Source of the DNA: Lysobacteraceae bacterium
GTDB taxonomy: Bacteria; Pseudomonadota; Gammaproteobacteria; Xanthomonadales; Rhodanobacteraceae
Direction of reading: 5' to 3'
NCBI GenBank assembly: GCA_021372495.1
Contig: JAJFUF010000040.1
Span: 1-64,000 of the forward strand
Length of the DNA: 64,000 nt
Below the pieces are notes generated by a model, which ran no database searches, was not told where the DNA came from, and saw nothing but the letters and a program-made list of their open reading frames with translations. Shown piece after piece: positions 18,989 to 28,142 of the stretch. Positions within the stretch are counted from its first letter, which is position 1. Every line of letters begins with the position of its first letter. The position numbers and the translations under genes were made by a program.

Positions 18989-21148
18989 TCACGACGCCCG
19001 CACCTGCCCTTCCACGCTGCCGCGCACCTGCATGCCGGCGCGCTGCGCGCGACGGCGCTGATAGAGGTGTTCGTCGGCGCGCTGGATGGTGCGCTCCAGC
19101 GACTCGCCGTCGCTGTGCAGCGCCCAGCCGTAGGAAAAGCCGGTCGGCGTCTGCGCGCGCGCCTGGCGCTCGATGCGCGCCACCAGGCCGGCGAGATCCG
19201 TCGCCGAAGCGCCGTCGACCAGCAGCACGAATTCGTCGCCGCCGAGGCGCACCACCGCGTCGCCGCTGCGCCCGATCCCGGAGAGGAAGCCGCCCATCGC
19301 CACCAGCACCGAGTCGCCCTGCTTGTGGCCGAGGGTGTCGTTGACCGCCTTGAAGTGGTCGAGGTCGACGACCACGCAGCCCCAGCGCCCGTGCGGGCCG
19401 GCGCGCCGCTCGAACTCCTCGAGATAGCGCCGGTTCCAGCAGCGCGTCAGCGGATCGCGCCGGCTCAGCTCGATCAGCCGCCGCTCGTAGTCCTCGCGCT
19501 CGGTGATGTCCTGCGCGTAGCCCAGCACGTAGGGGCTGTCGTCGTCCTGCGCGTACATGCGGCTGGCAAAGTGCCAGGTGTGCAGCGTGTCGTCGGCATG
19601 GCGCACGCACAGCGTCCCCGCGGCCGTGCCCCGCGCCGCGACCGCGCGCAGATATTCGGCGAATGCCGCATGCTCGCTGGGCGGCACGAACTCCAGCAGG
19701 CTGCGTCCGGCCAGCGCATCGACGTTGCTGCCGAGCGCGCGCGCGGTTGCCGGATTCGCGCCCAGCAGCCGCCCCTCGGCGTCGTGCATCCAGATGAAGC
19801 TCGGGCTCTGCTCGAACAGGTCGCGAAAGCGCCGCTCGCTGCGTCGCAACGCGCGCAGCGTGCGCTTCATCGCGGTGATGTCGCGCAGCACGCTGACCAC
19901 GCCGTGCACGTTGCCGCCGGCGTCGTCGACCGCAGCGCGCACCACCGAGTATTCGCGCACCTTGCCGTTGATGCGGAACACCTCCTCGCCGGCGACCGGC
20001 TTGCCGCGGGCGATGGCCTCGCGACGGCGCGCCTCCATCGCGCGCGCGGTCGCGGCGTCCAACCAGTCGGCGGACGGGTGCCCGACGATCTGGTCCATGC
20101 AGCGTCCGGCGAAGGCTTCGCCGGCCGGATTGGTCAGCAGCACGCGCCCTTCGCGGTCGTGCAGGAAGATCACGTCGGTGGTGCCTTCGACCACCGCGCG
20201 CAGCGTCGCGCCGGCTTCGTGCATGCGCCGCTGGAACGCGTGGTGAGCACGCAGCGACAGCACCAGCAGGCCGGCTCCCAGCGCGAGCAGCCCGCCGATT
20301 GCCGCGACCTGCACCCGGCGCAGCATGCGCAGCACGCCGAAACCCTCCGCGCTGGCCTGGCTGACGAGCAGCGCCAGCGGCACACTGCGCGCTTGCGCGA
20401 CCGTGCCGAATTCCTGCCGCCCGTCGCTGCGCGCACGGTATTCGCCGCTGCCCTCGCCGCCGCGCCGCAGCAGGTCGAGCACCGCGCCGGCAACGCCGAT
20501 CTGGCCGGCGCGCACGGCATCGGAGCTGAGCAGCGTGCGGCCGTCGCGCGCCAGCAGCGAAACCGCATCGGTGCCCGCGAACTGCTGCACGCGCAGCGTG
20601 GCGAAGACGCGCGCCAGCGGCGCGACGCCGACCACCGCGCCGGCCTCGCTGCCGTCCGCCGCGCGCACCGGCACGCGCATCAGCACCAGCGCGGCGCCCC
20701 CGTGCGGCGCGATCGCCGCGGAGGCGCGCGCCTGCGCCGCCAGCGCGCGCGCCGGCGAAGCGTCGGGATAGGCCGCGATCACCGCGCCGCCGGCGTCGAC
20801 CACCGCGAGCGACTGCAGGTTCACCGAGTTGCGCTGCACCCCCTCCAGCGCGGCCGCGAGCGCCGCGTGATCGCGGCGCAGGGCTGCATCGTCGGCCAGC
20901 CGTGCGGCGACCGTGCGCAGCTTGGCCTGCGCGGTAGCGACGGCGAGGTCGACGTCAGCCGCGGCCGTACGCGCCAGCGACAGGCGCACCGCGCCCATCT
21001 GCGCGCGGAACTCGGCGCCGGCGACCAGCAGCCCCACTGCGGCCATGCCGATCGGGATCGCCGCCGCGCTGAGAAAACCGAGGATCAGCAGCCAGCGCGA
21101 GCGGCGGGCCATCAGGTTCGCATCGCGCCATGCAGCCGTCTTTTCCAC
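18989..21148 (-). CDS. Diguanylate cyclase with periplasmic sensor and two PAS domains
   Basis: About 719 residues from a GTG start preceded by AGGGGGG; an in-frame ATG at 21112 (MARRSRWLLILGF) is the alternative. Order: TM1, a periplasmic Cache-like domain of about 240 residues, TM2 (GGLLALGAGLLVLSLRAH), two PAS/PAC domains (FLHDREGRVLLTNPAGEAFA and FIWMHDAEGRLLGANPATAR), and a GGDEF domain with an intact RLGGDEFVLL active site. It should make c-di-GMP in response to an external cue plus a PAS-bound signal. An RxxD inhibitory site was not clear. An FNR-like box lies about 150 bases upstream. Confidence 0.9.
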   Translation of the reverse strand: MEKTAAWRDANLMARRSRWLLILGFLSAAAIPIGMAAVGLLVAGAEFRAQMGAVRLSLARTAAADVDLAVATAQAKLRTVAARLADDAALRRDHAALAAALEGVQRNSVNLQSLAVVDAGGAVIAAYPDASPARALAAQARASAAIAPHGGAALVLMRVPVRAADGSEAGAVVGVAPLARVFATLRVQQFAGTDAVSLLARDGRTLLSSDAVRAGQIGVAGAVLDLLRRGGEGSGEYRARSDGRQEFGTVAQARSVPLALLVSQASAEGFGVLRMLRRVQVAAIGGLLALGAGLLVLSLRAHHAFQRRMHEAGATLRAVVEGTTDVIFLHDREGRVLLTNPAGEAFAGRCMDQIVGHPSADWLDAATARAMEARRREAIARGKPVAGEEVFRINGKVREYSVVRAAVDDAGGNVHGVVSVLRDITAMKRTLRALRRSERRFRDLFEQSPSFIWMHDAEGRLLGANPATARALGSNVDALAGRSLLEFVPPSEHAAFAEYLRAVAARGTAAGTLCVRHADDTLHTWHFASRMYAQDDDSPYVLGYAQDITEREDYERRLIELSRRDPLTRCWNRRYLEEFERRAGPHGRWGCVVVDLDHFKAVNDTLGHKQGDSVLVAMGGFLSGIGRSGDAVVRLGGDEFVLLVDGASATDLAGLVARIERQARAQTPTGFSYGWALHSDGESLERTIQRADEHLYQRRRAQRAGMQVRGSVEGQVRAS

Positions 21149-21295
21149 GCCTCGCCCCCCTGGGGACTTCCTGGACCAGCGCCGGCGTCCGCGTTCCGGA
21201 GCGGGCAGGAGGCATGCCCCGCGACCCCATCCCTTGCGTGCCGCCCGCTCGCCGCTTACGCGCAATCGATGCTATGGGCCGCATGCGGCCGCGAT

Positions 21296-21309
21296 TTGAC
21301 CGGCGTCAA
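21296..21309. promoter_or_regulatory. FNR/Anr-like palindrome TTGACCGGCGTCAA
   Basis: A perfect inverted repeat of TTGAC half-sites with a 4-base spacer, close to the FNR/Anr/Dnr consensus TTGAT-N4-ATCAA. It lies about 150 bases before the PAS-GGDEF gene start and 48 bases past the stop of the GNAT gene. If functional it would link c-di-GMP synthesis to oxygen or nitric oxide status. Confidence 0.4.
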
Positions 21310-21356
21310 AGCCCGCGGGGTCTGTATGGAAATGTCACACGGCGTATTCGGCGCCC

Positions 21357-21935
21357 TCAGGGACGCGCGGCGGCGGTGTGCGGGTCGCGCTCGGCCAGCC
21401 AGTCCGCGGCGTCGCGCTCGAACCACGCCAGCGGTCCCTGCTTCGCGTAGGCCGGGTGCGTCAGGCTGCGCTCGCCGCGGTGCTGCAGGCCGATCTTCAG
21501 CAGCACGTGCTGCGAATCGGCGTTGGCGCGGTCGGTGATCGCCACGATCTGCGCCAGCCCCAGTGCGGCGAAGCCGTAGCGCAGCACGGCGGACGCCATC
21601 TCGGTGGCGTAACCGCGCCCCCAGTACTCGGGAAACAGCAGGTAGCCCACCTGGATATGCGCTTCGCCGCGGATGTGGTTCAGCAGATGCAGGCCGACGC
21701 AGGCGCCGCTCGCGCGCTCCAGCGTCGCCCACACGCCCAGTCCGGGATGCTGCGCGTAGTAGTCGAGGATGCGTTCGTGCAGCATCGCCTCCGATGCGGC
21801 GCGGTCGAGCACCCCGCCGGCGAAACGCATCACGCGCGGATCGCGGTGCAGGCGGTAGAGCAGCGCGCGGTCGGCGACGGTGAAGCGGCGCAGGGCGAGC
21901 CGCGCGCTGCCGGGCAGCGGATGCGGTGAGGTCAT
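21357..21935 (-). CDS. GNAT N-acetyltransferase (RimJ/RimL type)
   Basis: A 192-residue acetyl-CoA-dependent transferase of the ribosomal-protein acetyltransferase-like group. Features: LALRRFTVADRALLYRLHRDP at the N-terminus, then VGYLLFPEYWGRGYATEMAS, which carries the acetyl-CoA pyrophosphate loop (GRGYATE) and the ANADSQHVLLKIG motif typical of this group. Substrate unknown. Stands alone on the minus strand. Confidence 0.88.
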   Translation of the reverse strand: MTSPHPLPGSARLALRRFTVADRALLYRLHRDPRVMRFAGGVLDRAASEAMLHERILDYYAQHPGLGVWATLERASGACVGLHLLNHIRGEAHIQVGYLLFPEYWGRGYATEMASAVLRYGFAALGLAQIVAITDRANADSQHVLLKIGLQHRGERSLTHPAYAKQGPLAWFERDAADWLAERDPHTAAARP

Positions 21936-22051
21936 GGCGGCGTGGCTCCGGTGCGCGGCAGCGCGCGGTTCCAGCCTAGCGGGAAATCGCGGGCGCGCGC
22001 GAGCCCCTCGCGGGCGCGACGAGCGCCGCGTCCGCGCAGCCCGCCGACGGG

Positions 22052-22228
22052 TCACGGTTCGACGGGCGCGTCCGGATGGCGCGTGCGCCAAGCCGCGAGT
22101 TCGGCCTCGTACCGCGCCAGTTCGTCCTCGTAGACGTCGAGGACGCAGTGCGGGCAGCCGACGCCGCAGCAATCGTCCGGCAGCGGCATTTCCGGCGGCG
22201 AGGGCCGCGGATCGTTGTCGGGGGCCAT
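22052..22228 (-). CDS. Oxidoreductase-like (OXDD) small cysteine protein
   Basis: A 58-residue protein: a Pro-rich start (MAPDNDPRPSPPEMPLP), then DDCCGVGCPHC (C20, C21, C25, C28) and the helix VLDVYEDELARYEAEL. This is the OXDD/oxidoreductase-like domain seen as small stand-alone proteins in proteobacteria and at the N-terminus of some eukaryotic proteins. It probably binds a metal. Function unknown. The frame can be extended upstream, but the ATG at 22228 is where the family starts. Confidence 0.75.
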   Translation of the reverse strand: MAPDNDPRPSPPEMPLPDDCCGVGCPHCVLDVYEDELARYEAELAAWRTRHPDAPVEP

Positions 22229-22361
22229 GTTCCGGCTCCGCGTGCGTTGCCTGGTTCCAGCGTACACGCAAGCGCGCCGCGGCCGCGAGCGTTTTGCGAA
22301 ACCGGCCGACCAAAGTCGTAGCGCGCGCCCATGCGCACGCCCGGCCTGCTGTCGCGCGGAT

Positions 22362-24350
22362 TCACTCCGGCGCGGTCGCCGACGCCACGTCCGCACCGCC
22401 GCTGCGGGCGTGCGCGAGGGGCGCGACGACCGGACGCTCCTCGTCAAGCGCCTCGCCGCTGGCGACGTGCGTGCGGTTGCGGCCACGACGCTTGGCGCAG
22501 TAGAGCGCGGCATCGGCGCGCGCGATCAGGCCGTCCACGTTCTCGTCCGGGTTCGCCAGGCAGGCCACGCCCAGGCTGGCGGAGACGCGCAGGCCGGGCA
22601 CGATGTCGTCCAGCGCCAGCGCCTCGATGCCGGTGCGCAGGCGCTCGGCCACCTGCTCGGCCGCGCCGAGCGTGGTGTCGGGCAGCACGATCAGGAACTC
22701 CTCGCCGCCGACCCGGCCGAGGCGGTCGTCCCGCCGCAGCACGCGCTGGCAGGCGACGACCACGCGCCGCAGCACCTCGTCGCCGGCCGGATGGCCGCAG
22801 CGGTCGTTGACCTGCTTGAAGTGGTCGATGTCGAGCAGCAGCACGCAAAGCTCGCCGCGCGCCGCGAGCGCTTGCCTGAGCGCCACGCCGGCGACGTGCT
22901 CGATGTGGCGGCGGTTGGCGATGCCGGTCAGCGCATCGGTGAGCGCCATCCGGCGCAGCCGCCGCGAGCCCAGGTATTGCCGCACCGCCAGCGCCGCCAG
23001 CAACAGCAGCAGCAGCGTGGCGAACAGCAGCGTCGCCGCCTGCCAATTGCGCACACGTTCCAGCGAGGCCAGGCGCTGCTCCTTCAGCGTCGCCTCGGCG
23101 CGCAGGCGGCGGTTCTCGAGATCGCGCCGCTGACTGTCGAACTGGTAGCCGATCCACGTGCTGTACTGCGTGCGGGCCATGCGCTGCACGACGTCGCGCG
23201 CCGCCATCGCGCGCTTGAGGTCGACCAGCGCAGCAGCGGGCTGGCGCATGGCCTCGTAGGTTGCCGAACGCGCCTCGTACAACTGGGCGAGATAACGCAG
23301 GTTGCTGCTGCCGTGCAGCTCGCGCTCGGCGACGTCCAACGCCTTGATCGCGCGCGCGTACTGGCCCAGCCCGACATAAGCCAGGCCGTAGTCGAGGTTG
23401 AGCATGCCGCCTTCGGAGCGGTCCGAGGCCGCGGCAAAATCGGCCTGTGCCTGGCCGAGAACCTCGATCGCCTGCGCGTGCTGCTTCTGCGCGATCAGCG
23501 CATCGACCACGGCAAGTCGCGCGGCGCCGATGCTCTGGCGATCGCCCATCCTGTGCGCCAGCTCCAGCGCCTCCTGCGCGACTTCGAGGCCGAGTTCTGG
23601 GTGCCCCTGCTCGGTGTGCAGGAAGCCGAGCTGGACGTCGGCAACGTACTCGCTCTGCACGTCGCCGCGGCGCACGGCGTTGGTCTTGGCCTGGTCGAGG
23701 TAAACGCGCGCCTTGTCGTATTCGCCGATGCGTCGATAGGCGGTCGCGACGTTGAGCAGGTTGGATTCCGCGGCACGGGTGCGGTGCGTGAGCTCGTAGA
23801 GGCGCTGTGCCTCGACGAAATCGGCCAGCGCCTTGGCCTGTTCGCCCAGCAGCGAGGCCACGCCGCCGCGGAAGGTCAGCGCGTCGGCGGTCAACCGCGG
23901 GTTTTCCAGCCGTCGTGCGATGGCCACGCCGGCGTCGTAGTCGGCCAGCGCATCGTGCGCCGTGGTCAGCATCTCGCGATAGCGGCCGCGGCAGAGGTTG
24001 AAGTTGGCCTCGGCGTTGGCGTCGCCGGCCACGCGCGCGTCGGCCAGTCCCCGCGTGGCGTAGTCGAAGCCGCCGCGCGCGTCGTTGTTGAAGCCGAGGT
24101 AGCAATTGAGATAGCGGTAGCGCATGTCGCGCGCGGCGTCGCCCGGCGGCAGCAGCGCGCGCAGCTCGGCGACGATGCGCTCGGCATCCGCCGTGCCGGA
24201 AGGCGCCAGCTCATCATTGTCGATGCGGTCGGCGAGGTGGTCGAACGCGGAAGCCGACCGTTGCGGAGCGGCCCAGGCGGCCGTGGCCGCCACCAGCAAA
24301 AGCCCAAGCATCCAGCCAGGCAGGCAACGAGGACGCATCGAGCGCGGCAT
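22362..24350 (-). CDS. TPR-containing membrane diguanylate cyclase
   Basis: A 662-residue protein starting at an ATG with AAGGGGG 5 bases upstream. Signal sequence (MPRSMRPRCLPGWMLGLLLV, cleaved near AWAAP), then roughly 400 residues of periplasmic tetratricopeptide repeats (ALADFVEAQRLYELTHRTRA, EYDKARVYLDQAKTNAVRRG, QYARAIKALDVAERELHG). A membrane helix rich in Leu/Ala follows (about 435-455), then a GGDEF domain with the active-site variant GGEEF (RLGRVGGEEFLIVL) and FKQVNDRCGHPAGDEVL. GGEEF is catalytically competent. The TPR part probably senses a periplasmic protein. This layout is common in Xanthomonadales. Confidence 0.92.
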   Translation of the reverse strand: MPRSMRPRCLPGWMLGLLLVAATAAWAAPQRSASAFDHLADRIDNDELAPSGTADAERIVAELRALLPPGDAARDMRYRYLNCYLGFNNDARGGFDYATRGLADARVAGDANAEANFNLCRGRYREMLTTAHDALADYDAGVAIARRLENPRLTADALTFRGGVASLLGEQAKALADFVEAQRLYELTHRTRAAESNLLNVATAYRRIGEYDKARVYLDQAKTNAVRRGDVQSEYVADVQLGFLHTEQGHPELGLEVAQEALELAHRMGDRQSIGAARLAVVDALIAQKQHAQAIEVLGQAQADFAAASDRSEGGMLNLDYGLAYVGLGQYARAIKALDVAERELHGSSNLRYLAQLYEARSATYEAMRQPAAALVDLKRAMAARDVVQRMARTQYSTWIGYQFDSQRRDLENRRLRAEATLKEQRLASLERVRNWQAATLLFATLLLLLLAALAVRQYLGSRRLRRMALTDALTGIANRRHIEHVAGVALRQALAARGELCVLLLDIDHFKQVNDRCGHPAGDEVLRRVVVACQRVLRRDDRLGRVGGEEFLIVLPDTTLGAAEQVAERLRTGIEALALDDIVPGLRVSASLGVACLANPDENVDGLIARADAALYCAKRRGRNRTHVASGEALDEERPVVAPLAHARSGGADVASATAPE

Positions 24351-24611
24351 GGACCCCCTTTCGACCGGCGACGGGACGCCGGCCCGCATCGGCAGGAACC
24401 GCGGCGGCACCGCCCAGGCGTTTTCCGGCCCGGACACGCCGCGCGGGTCCGTCGACTTGCACGCTACCCGGTCCGGCAGGCCCCTGCTGTGGATCTTCGT
24501 GACTTCGTGATGCAATCTGCAAAAAAAGTGTGCCATTGCGCGGCGGCACCTGCACGGGTTTCGTGCCGCCCCGCGGGCCGCATCGATCCGCGACCGCGAT
24601 CGATGCGGCCG

Positions 24612-25262
24612 CTACCCACCCTGCAGCGCCTTGAACGTCCTGCGCAGTTCCGGGCCCACCACGTCCACCTCGCGTTTGCGCTGCAGGAACGCGCGCTCGC
24701 CTTCGGCCAACTGGCAGTTGCGCGAGAGCGTGGTCGCTTCGTCGCCGTTCTTCGCGATGACGTCCTGCAGGTTGATCACCACGGACAGGGTGTCGCCCAG
24801 CGGTTCGAGGGCGAGGCAGATGCGGTCGATGGTGTCCATGCTGCGGTAGCGCTGGCCGTCGACCATCACCAGCAGGTTGGCGCCATCCAGCCACACCGCC
24901 GCGCGCACGCCCCGGAGCGGGCGCACCGCGGCGCGCGCGGATTCGTGGTCGACGGGGCGATGAGGATCGGGCACGCGCATCGCGCGCAGCATGTCCTTCT
25001 GCGCGGCTTCGACCTGCGCCTGCGCGGCGCGCGTGTCGCCGGCCGCGGCTGCCGCGCGCGCGGCGGCGACGCGGCCCGCCATCGCGTAGGGATTCGCCGG
25101 CTGGCCGGCCTGCTGCGGACGGCGCGGCGGCGCTGCCTGCTCCGCCGATCCGCCGCAGCCGGCGACGGCGATGGCGGCGGCAAGCGCGCCCGCGATCGCG
25201 CGACGGCGCGCATGCACGCGGCTCGCGAATGCTGTCGAGAAAGTGTCGGTGATGCGTCCCAC
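24612..25262 (-). CDS. Putative lipoprotein of unknown function
   Basis: About 216 residues. Start is uncertain: GTG at 25262 has AGGAAG 10 bases upstream; GTG codons at 25292 and 25217 are alternatives. A lipobox AVAGC follows the hydrophobic segment RAIAGALAAAIAVAGC. Then comes an Ala/Pro-rich helical region (QQAGQPANPYAM, then AARAAAAAGDTRAAQAQVEAA) and a C-terminal domain (VWLDGANLLVMVDGQRYRSM; NCQLAEGERAFLQRKREVDV). No family recognised. It sits between two diguanylate cyclase genes on the same strand, 57 bases after the MASE2-GGDEF stop, so a shared transcript is possible. Confidence 0.65.
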   Translation of the reverse strand: MGRITDTFSTAFASRVHARRRAIAGALAAAIAVAGCGGSAEQAAPPRRPQQAGQPANPYAMAGRVAAARAAAAAGDTRAAQAQVEAAQKDMLRAMRVPDPHRPVDHESARAAVRPLRGVRAAVWLDGANLLVMVDGQRYRSMDTIDRICLALEPLGDTLSVVINLQDVIAKNGDEATTLSRNCQLAEGERAFLQRKREVDVVGPELRRTFKALQGG

Positions 25263-25318
25263 GGCAGACGGCTTCCTGTTTTCCTTTGGCACATGGCGCG
25301 CGCGACGGCGTCGCGCGC

Positions 25319-26377
25319 TCAAACCACGCTCGACATGCGGTTGCGGCCGTCGTGCTTGGCGCGGTACAGCGCGGCGTCGGCCTGCTTGATCCAGTCGCGC
25401 GCGTCGAGGGTTTCCTCGCCCGCCTGGGCGATGCCGATGCTGAGCGTGCAGCGCAAATCCTCGGCGTGCCCGAACCTGGACACGGCGACGATGGCGCGGA
25501 TGCGTTCGGCGACGGCGGCCGCGTCGGCCGCATCGGCGCCGTGCAGCACGACGCCGAATTCGTCGCCGCCATAGCGTCCGGCCATGTCGCCCTCGCGCAC
25601 GCAGTGGCGGATGATCGCGGCGACGCGGCCGATCACCTCGTCGCCGGCCGGATGGCCGTGCCGGTCGTTGATGCTCTTGAAGTGGTCGATGTCGATCATC
25701 AGCAGCGTGGCGGGCTTGCCGTCGCGCCGGTGGCGATCGAGCGCGTCGGCGACGGCCTCTTCCCACGGGCCGCGATTGAGCAGCTCGCTCAGGTCGTCGA
25801 TGCTGCTCAGGCGCGCCAGCAGGCGGTTCTGGCTGCGCACGCGCTGGCTGAGCCGATACATCGTCATGCTTACCGCCAGCGGGTAAAGCGCCAGGAACGG
25901 CACCGTCGCGGCGATCTCGAACATGCCCGTGGCCGGCGCGAAAGCGAAACCGCGGGTCGCCGCGGTCAGCGCGCAGGCGACGGCCTGCAGCAGCAGCCCG
26001 CGCGCCAACAGCTTCCAGCCGCCGACGGCGATCTTGTCCATCGCCAGCATCGCCACCAGCGCGACGCTGGGCAGCAGGTTGAACTGCATCTGCGCCACCC
26101 ACACGCCGCCCATCGCCGAATCGACCATCAGGTTGCGGCACTCGGCGCGCACCGGATGGGCGCTGTGGCCGGCCAGCCGGCGCGCGACGTGCGGCCAGGC
26201 GAAGCCGTTCAGCACGAGCAGCACCCACACTGCCGCGGACGGGCGCTGCGGCTGCAGCGCCGCCGCCACCGCGAAGAAACCCAGCCCCAGGCCGAGCGTG
26301 CGCAGGCCGTGCACGCGCGCGACGAAGCGCAACGCGCTCGCGGTGGGCGACGGTTTGCCGGGCATGCGCGCGGACAT
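25319..26377 (-). CDS. MASE2-GGDEF diguanylate cyclase (AdrA/DgcC-like)
   Basis: A 352-residue enzyme. The N-terminal half is a MASE2-type membrane sensor with about four to five helices (TLGLGLGFFAVAAALQP, WVLLVLNGFAWPHVARRL, DSAMGGVWVAQMQFNLLPS). The C-terminal GGDEF domain has LTLLMIDIDHFKSIND-like residues, HGHPAGDEVIGR and the intact RYGGDEFGVV site. E. coli DgcC with this layout activates cellulose synthesis. Which process is controlled here is not shown by neighbours. An alternative start four codons in (MPGKPSP) is possible. Confidence 0.9.
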   Translation of the reverse strand: MSARMPGKPSPTASALRFVARVHGLRTLGLGLGFFAVAAALQPQRPSAAVWVLLVLNGFAWPHVARRLAGHSAHPVRAECRNLMVDSAMGGVWVAQMQFNLLPSVALVAMLAMDKIAVGGWKLLARGLLLQAVACALTAATRGFAFAPATGMFEIAATVPFLALYPLAVSMTMYRLSQRVRSQNRLLARLSSIDDLSELLNRGPWEEAVADALDRHRRDGKPATLLMIDIDHFKSINDRHGHPAGDEVIGRVAAIIRHCVREGDMAGRYGGDEFGVVLHGADAADAAAVAERIRAIVAVSRFGHAEDLRCTLSIGIAQAGEETLDARDWIKQADAALYRAKHDGRNRMSSVV

Positions 26378-26624
26378 GGTGCGGAACTTCGGCGACCGGG
26401 GAGAGGCCGCGGAGAATTCAGCAAGATGGATGCCACATGCCGTGGCGCAATTGTCACGTTAGGTGAAAATGTGCCATTTGCTCTTATTTACTGGCGGCCC
26501 GCCCCTCGACGCGCCGCTGGCGGTGGCGCCCGCGGATGCCGCCCATGCCGGGCAGCGGCCCCGGCGTCGGCCGCGACGACGCGTCGGGTGCCGTACCATG
26601 CGCGCGTTCCACGGCCACGACACC

Positions 26625-27209
26625 ATGCCCACCGACACGCTCGCCGCCAGGCGCAACACGGATCGCCCCGACGCCCTCGCCGCGGCGTGGGTGTTCGGCT
26701 ACGGCTCGCTGATCTACAAGGCCGACTTCCCCTATCTCGAACGCCGCCCGGCACGCATCCGCGGCTGGGCGCGGCGCTTCTGGCAGGGCTCGCACGACCA
26801 TCGCGGCACGCCGCAGGCGCCGGGACGCGTGGTCACGCTGGTGGCGGAACCCGACGCCGTGTGCGCCGGCATGGCGTATCTGGTCACGCCGGACGTTTTC
26901 CGTCACCTCGATCATCGCGAGAAGAACGGCTATCTGCGCCAGGCGACGGAACTGTGCTTCGGCGACGGCGGCCGCGCGCAAGGCCTGGTCTACATCGCCG
27001 GCGCGGACAACGCCGCCTTCCTGGGGCCGGCGCCCGAGCGCGAGATCGCGCGGCACATCGCCGCCGCGTCCGGCCCCAGCGGCAGCAACCGCGATTACCT
27101 GCTGCAGCTCGCCGCGGCGCTGCGCGAACTCGGCGAGCATGATCCGCACGTCGCCGGCATCGAAGCGCACCTGCTGGCGCTGGAAGACGACGCGCCCCGC
27201 GCCCCGTAG
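26625..27209 (+). CDS. Glutathione-specific gamma-glutamylcyclotransferase (ChaC family)
   Basis: About 194 residues. The family substrate loop VFGYGSLIYKADFPYLERR (near 22-40) and the catalytic Glu region are followed by HRGTPQAPGRVVTLV, FRHLDHREKNGYLR and the C-terminal SGSNRDYLLQLAAALRELGEHD typical of ChaC. The enzyme would release 5-oxoproline and Cys-Gly from glutathione in the cytoplasm. The ATG at 26598 (nine codons earlier) is an equally possible start; neither has a clear ribosome site. Divergent from the MASE2-GGDEF gene. Confidence 0.9.
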   Translation: MPTDTLAARRNTDRPDALAAAWVFGYGSLIYKADFPYLERRPARIRGWARRFWQGSHDHRGTPQAPGRVVTLVAEPDAVCAGMAYLVTPDVFRHLDHREKNGYLRQATELCFGDGGRAQGLVYIAGADNAAFLGPAPEREIARHIAAASGPSGSNRDYLLQLAAALRELGEHDPHVAGIEAHLLALEDDAPRAP

Positions 27210-27332
27210 GCGGCCGCCGCACGCGGCAACGAATCCGTCACGGCGCGCCACGCGGGGCGAGGCCCCGCCGCATGACCGCACGCAGCGGCGCGCCTCCGTC
27301 GCGCGGCTTGGCCCACCTTGCGCGAAGCCGCG

Positions 27333-27794
27333 CTAGGCGGTCGCCGCCGACGCCAGCCACGCCTCCGGCGACAGGATGTCGAACGCGCCCAGCTTCGCCA
27401 CGCGGCGACGCAGTCCGAGCAGCGCCTTGTCCTTGCTGATCAGCGCGACGGCCCGCGCGCACAGCGCGAGGTCGAGGAATTTCTGGTCGTCGGGATCGGA
27501 ACAGCGCGGCAAGACCACCTCGGGCCGCGGCGCCAGCGCGTGCGCCGGCAGGCAGCGGATCAGCGCGTCGAAGCCGGCGCGTGCCTGCGCGCGCCCGGCC
27601 TCGTCCAGCGCGAACTGCGGGTAGTGCAGGACGCGCAGCCACTCCTCGCGGCAATCCTCGCGCGTGACGGCGACCATCGCGCCCGCGCGCAGCGCGGCTT
27701 CGAGCCGCACCCAGCGCGGATCGCGGAACACGAACAGGTCCAGGCACACGTTGGTGTCGAGGACGAGGCGGGAAGACGGGCGCTCGGCAGGCAT
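27333..27794 (-). CDS. PIN-domain putative toxin/ribonuclease, no antitoxin seen
   Basis: A 153-residue PIN domain of the COG1569 type. LVLDTNVCLDLFVFRDPRW carries the first catalytic Asp (D13); later acidic positions are in DCREEW and SDPDDQKFLDLAL, with ISKDK toward the end. PIN proteins cut single-stranded RNA with Mg2+. Most toxins of this class have a small antitoxin directly upstream or downstream; none is visible within 300 bases on either side. It may act as a stand-alone nuclease. Confidence 0.85.
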   Translation of the reverse strand: MPAERPSSRLVLDTNVCLDLFVFRDPRWVRLEAALRAGAMVAVTREDCREEWLRVLHYPQFALDEAGRAQARAGFDALIRCLPAHALAPRPEVVLPRCSDPDDQKFLDLALCARAVALISKDKALLGLRRRVAKLGAFDILSPEAWLASAATA

Positions 27795-28142
27795 CACGCG
27801 CGCGCAGGCTGGCGGCACCGGCATGGCCCCGGGAAATGCAGCGTCAACGGGAATGTCATCCTGATCCGGCTCCGCGACAGCGACGTCCCACGGCGGGCCC
27901 CGCGCTTCCGGCACGCAATGCGGGGGATACCACCGTCCGGGCGTTCCTCGATCCGGCAAAGTATAGAGGCTTCCCGAGCGGCGATCCCCCGCAAGGCATC
28001 GCCCCCGGCCGGCGCTTCGCGGCACGGAAGGCCTGCATGAATCCCTGCGGCGAGTGCCCGCGGCGCATGAAGCAGGCGGCGCGCGCTTGCCCGATAATCC
28101 GCCGTCCACCGCCGTTCCCGTCGAGTCGAGCCGCGCCCGCCC
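27795..28142. other. Intergenic stretch, nothing recognised
   Basis: About 350 bases between the divergent PIN and kinase-like genes. Open frames cross it but have no ribosome site or recognisable product. Presumably it holds both promoters; I could not place them. Confidence 0.5.

Noticed and set aside
17975..21538. Plus-strand open frame of nearly 1200 codons across the transporter and GGDEF genes
   Set aside because: Spans two real genes and their intergenic gap; composition is that of a GC-rich shadow.
24612..26228. Continuous 538-codon minus-strand frame joining the lipoprotein to sequence inside the MASE2-GGDEF gene
   Set aside because: The upstream part is a shadow of the cyclase; a lipoprotein signal and GTG starts place the gene start near 25262.
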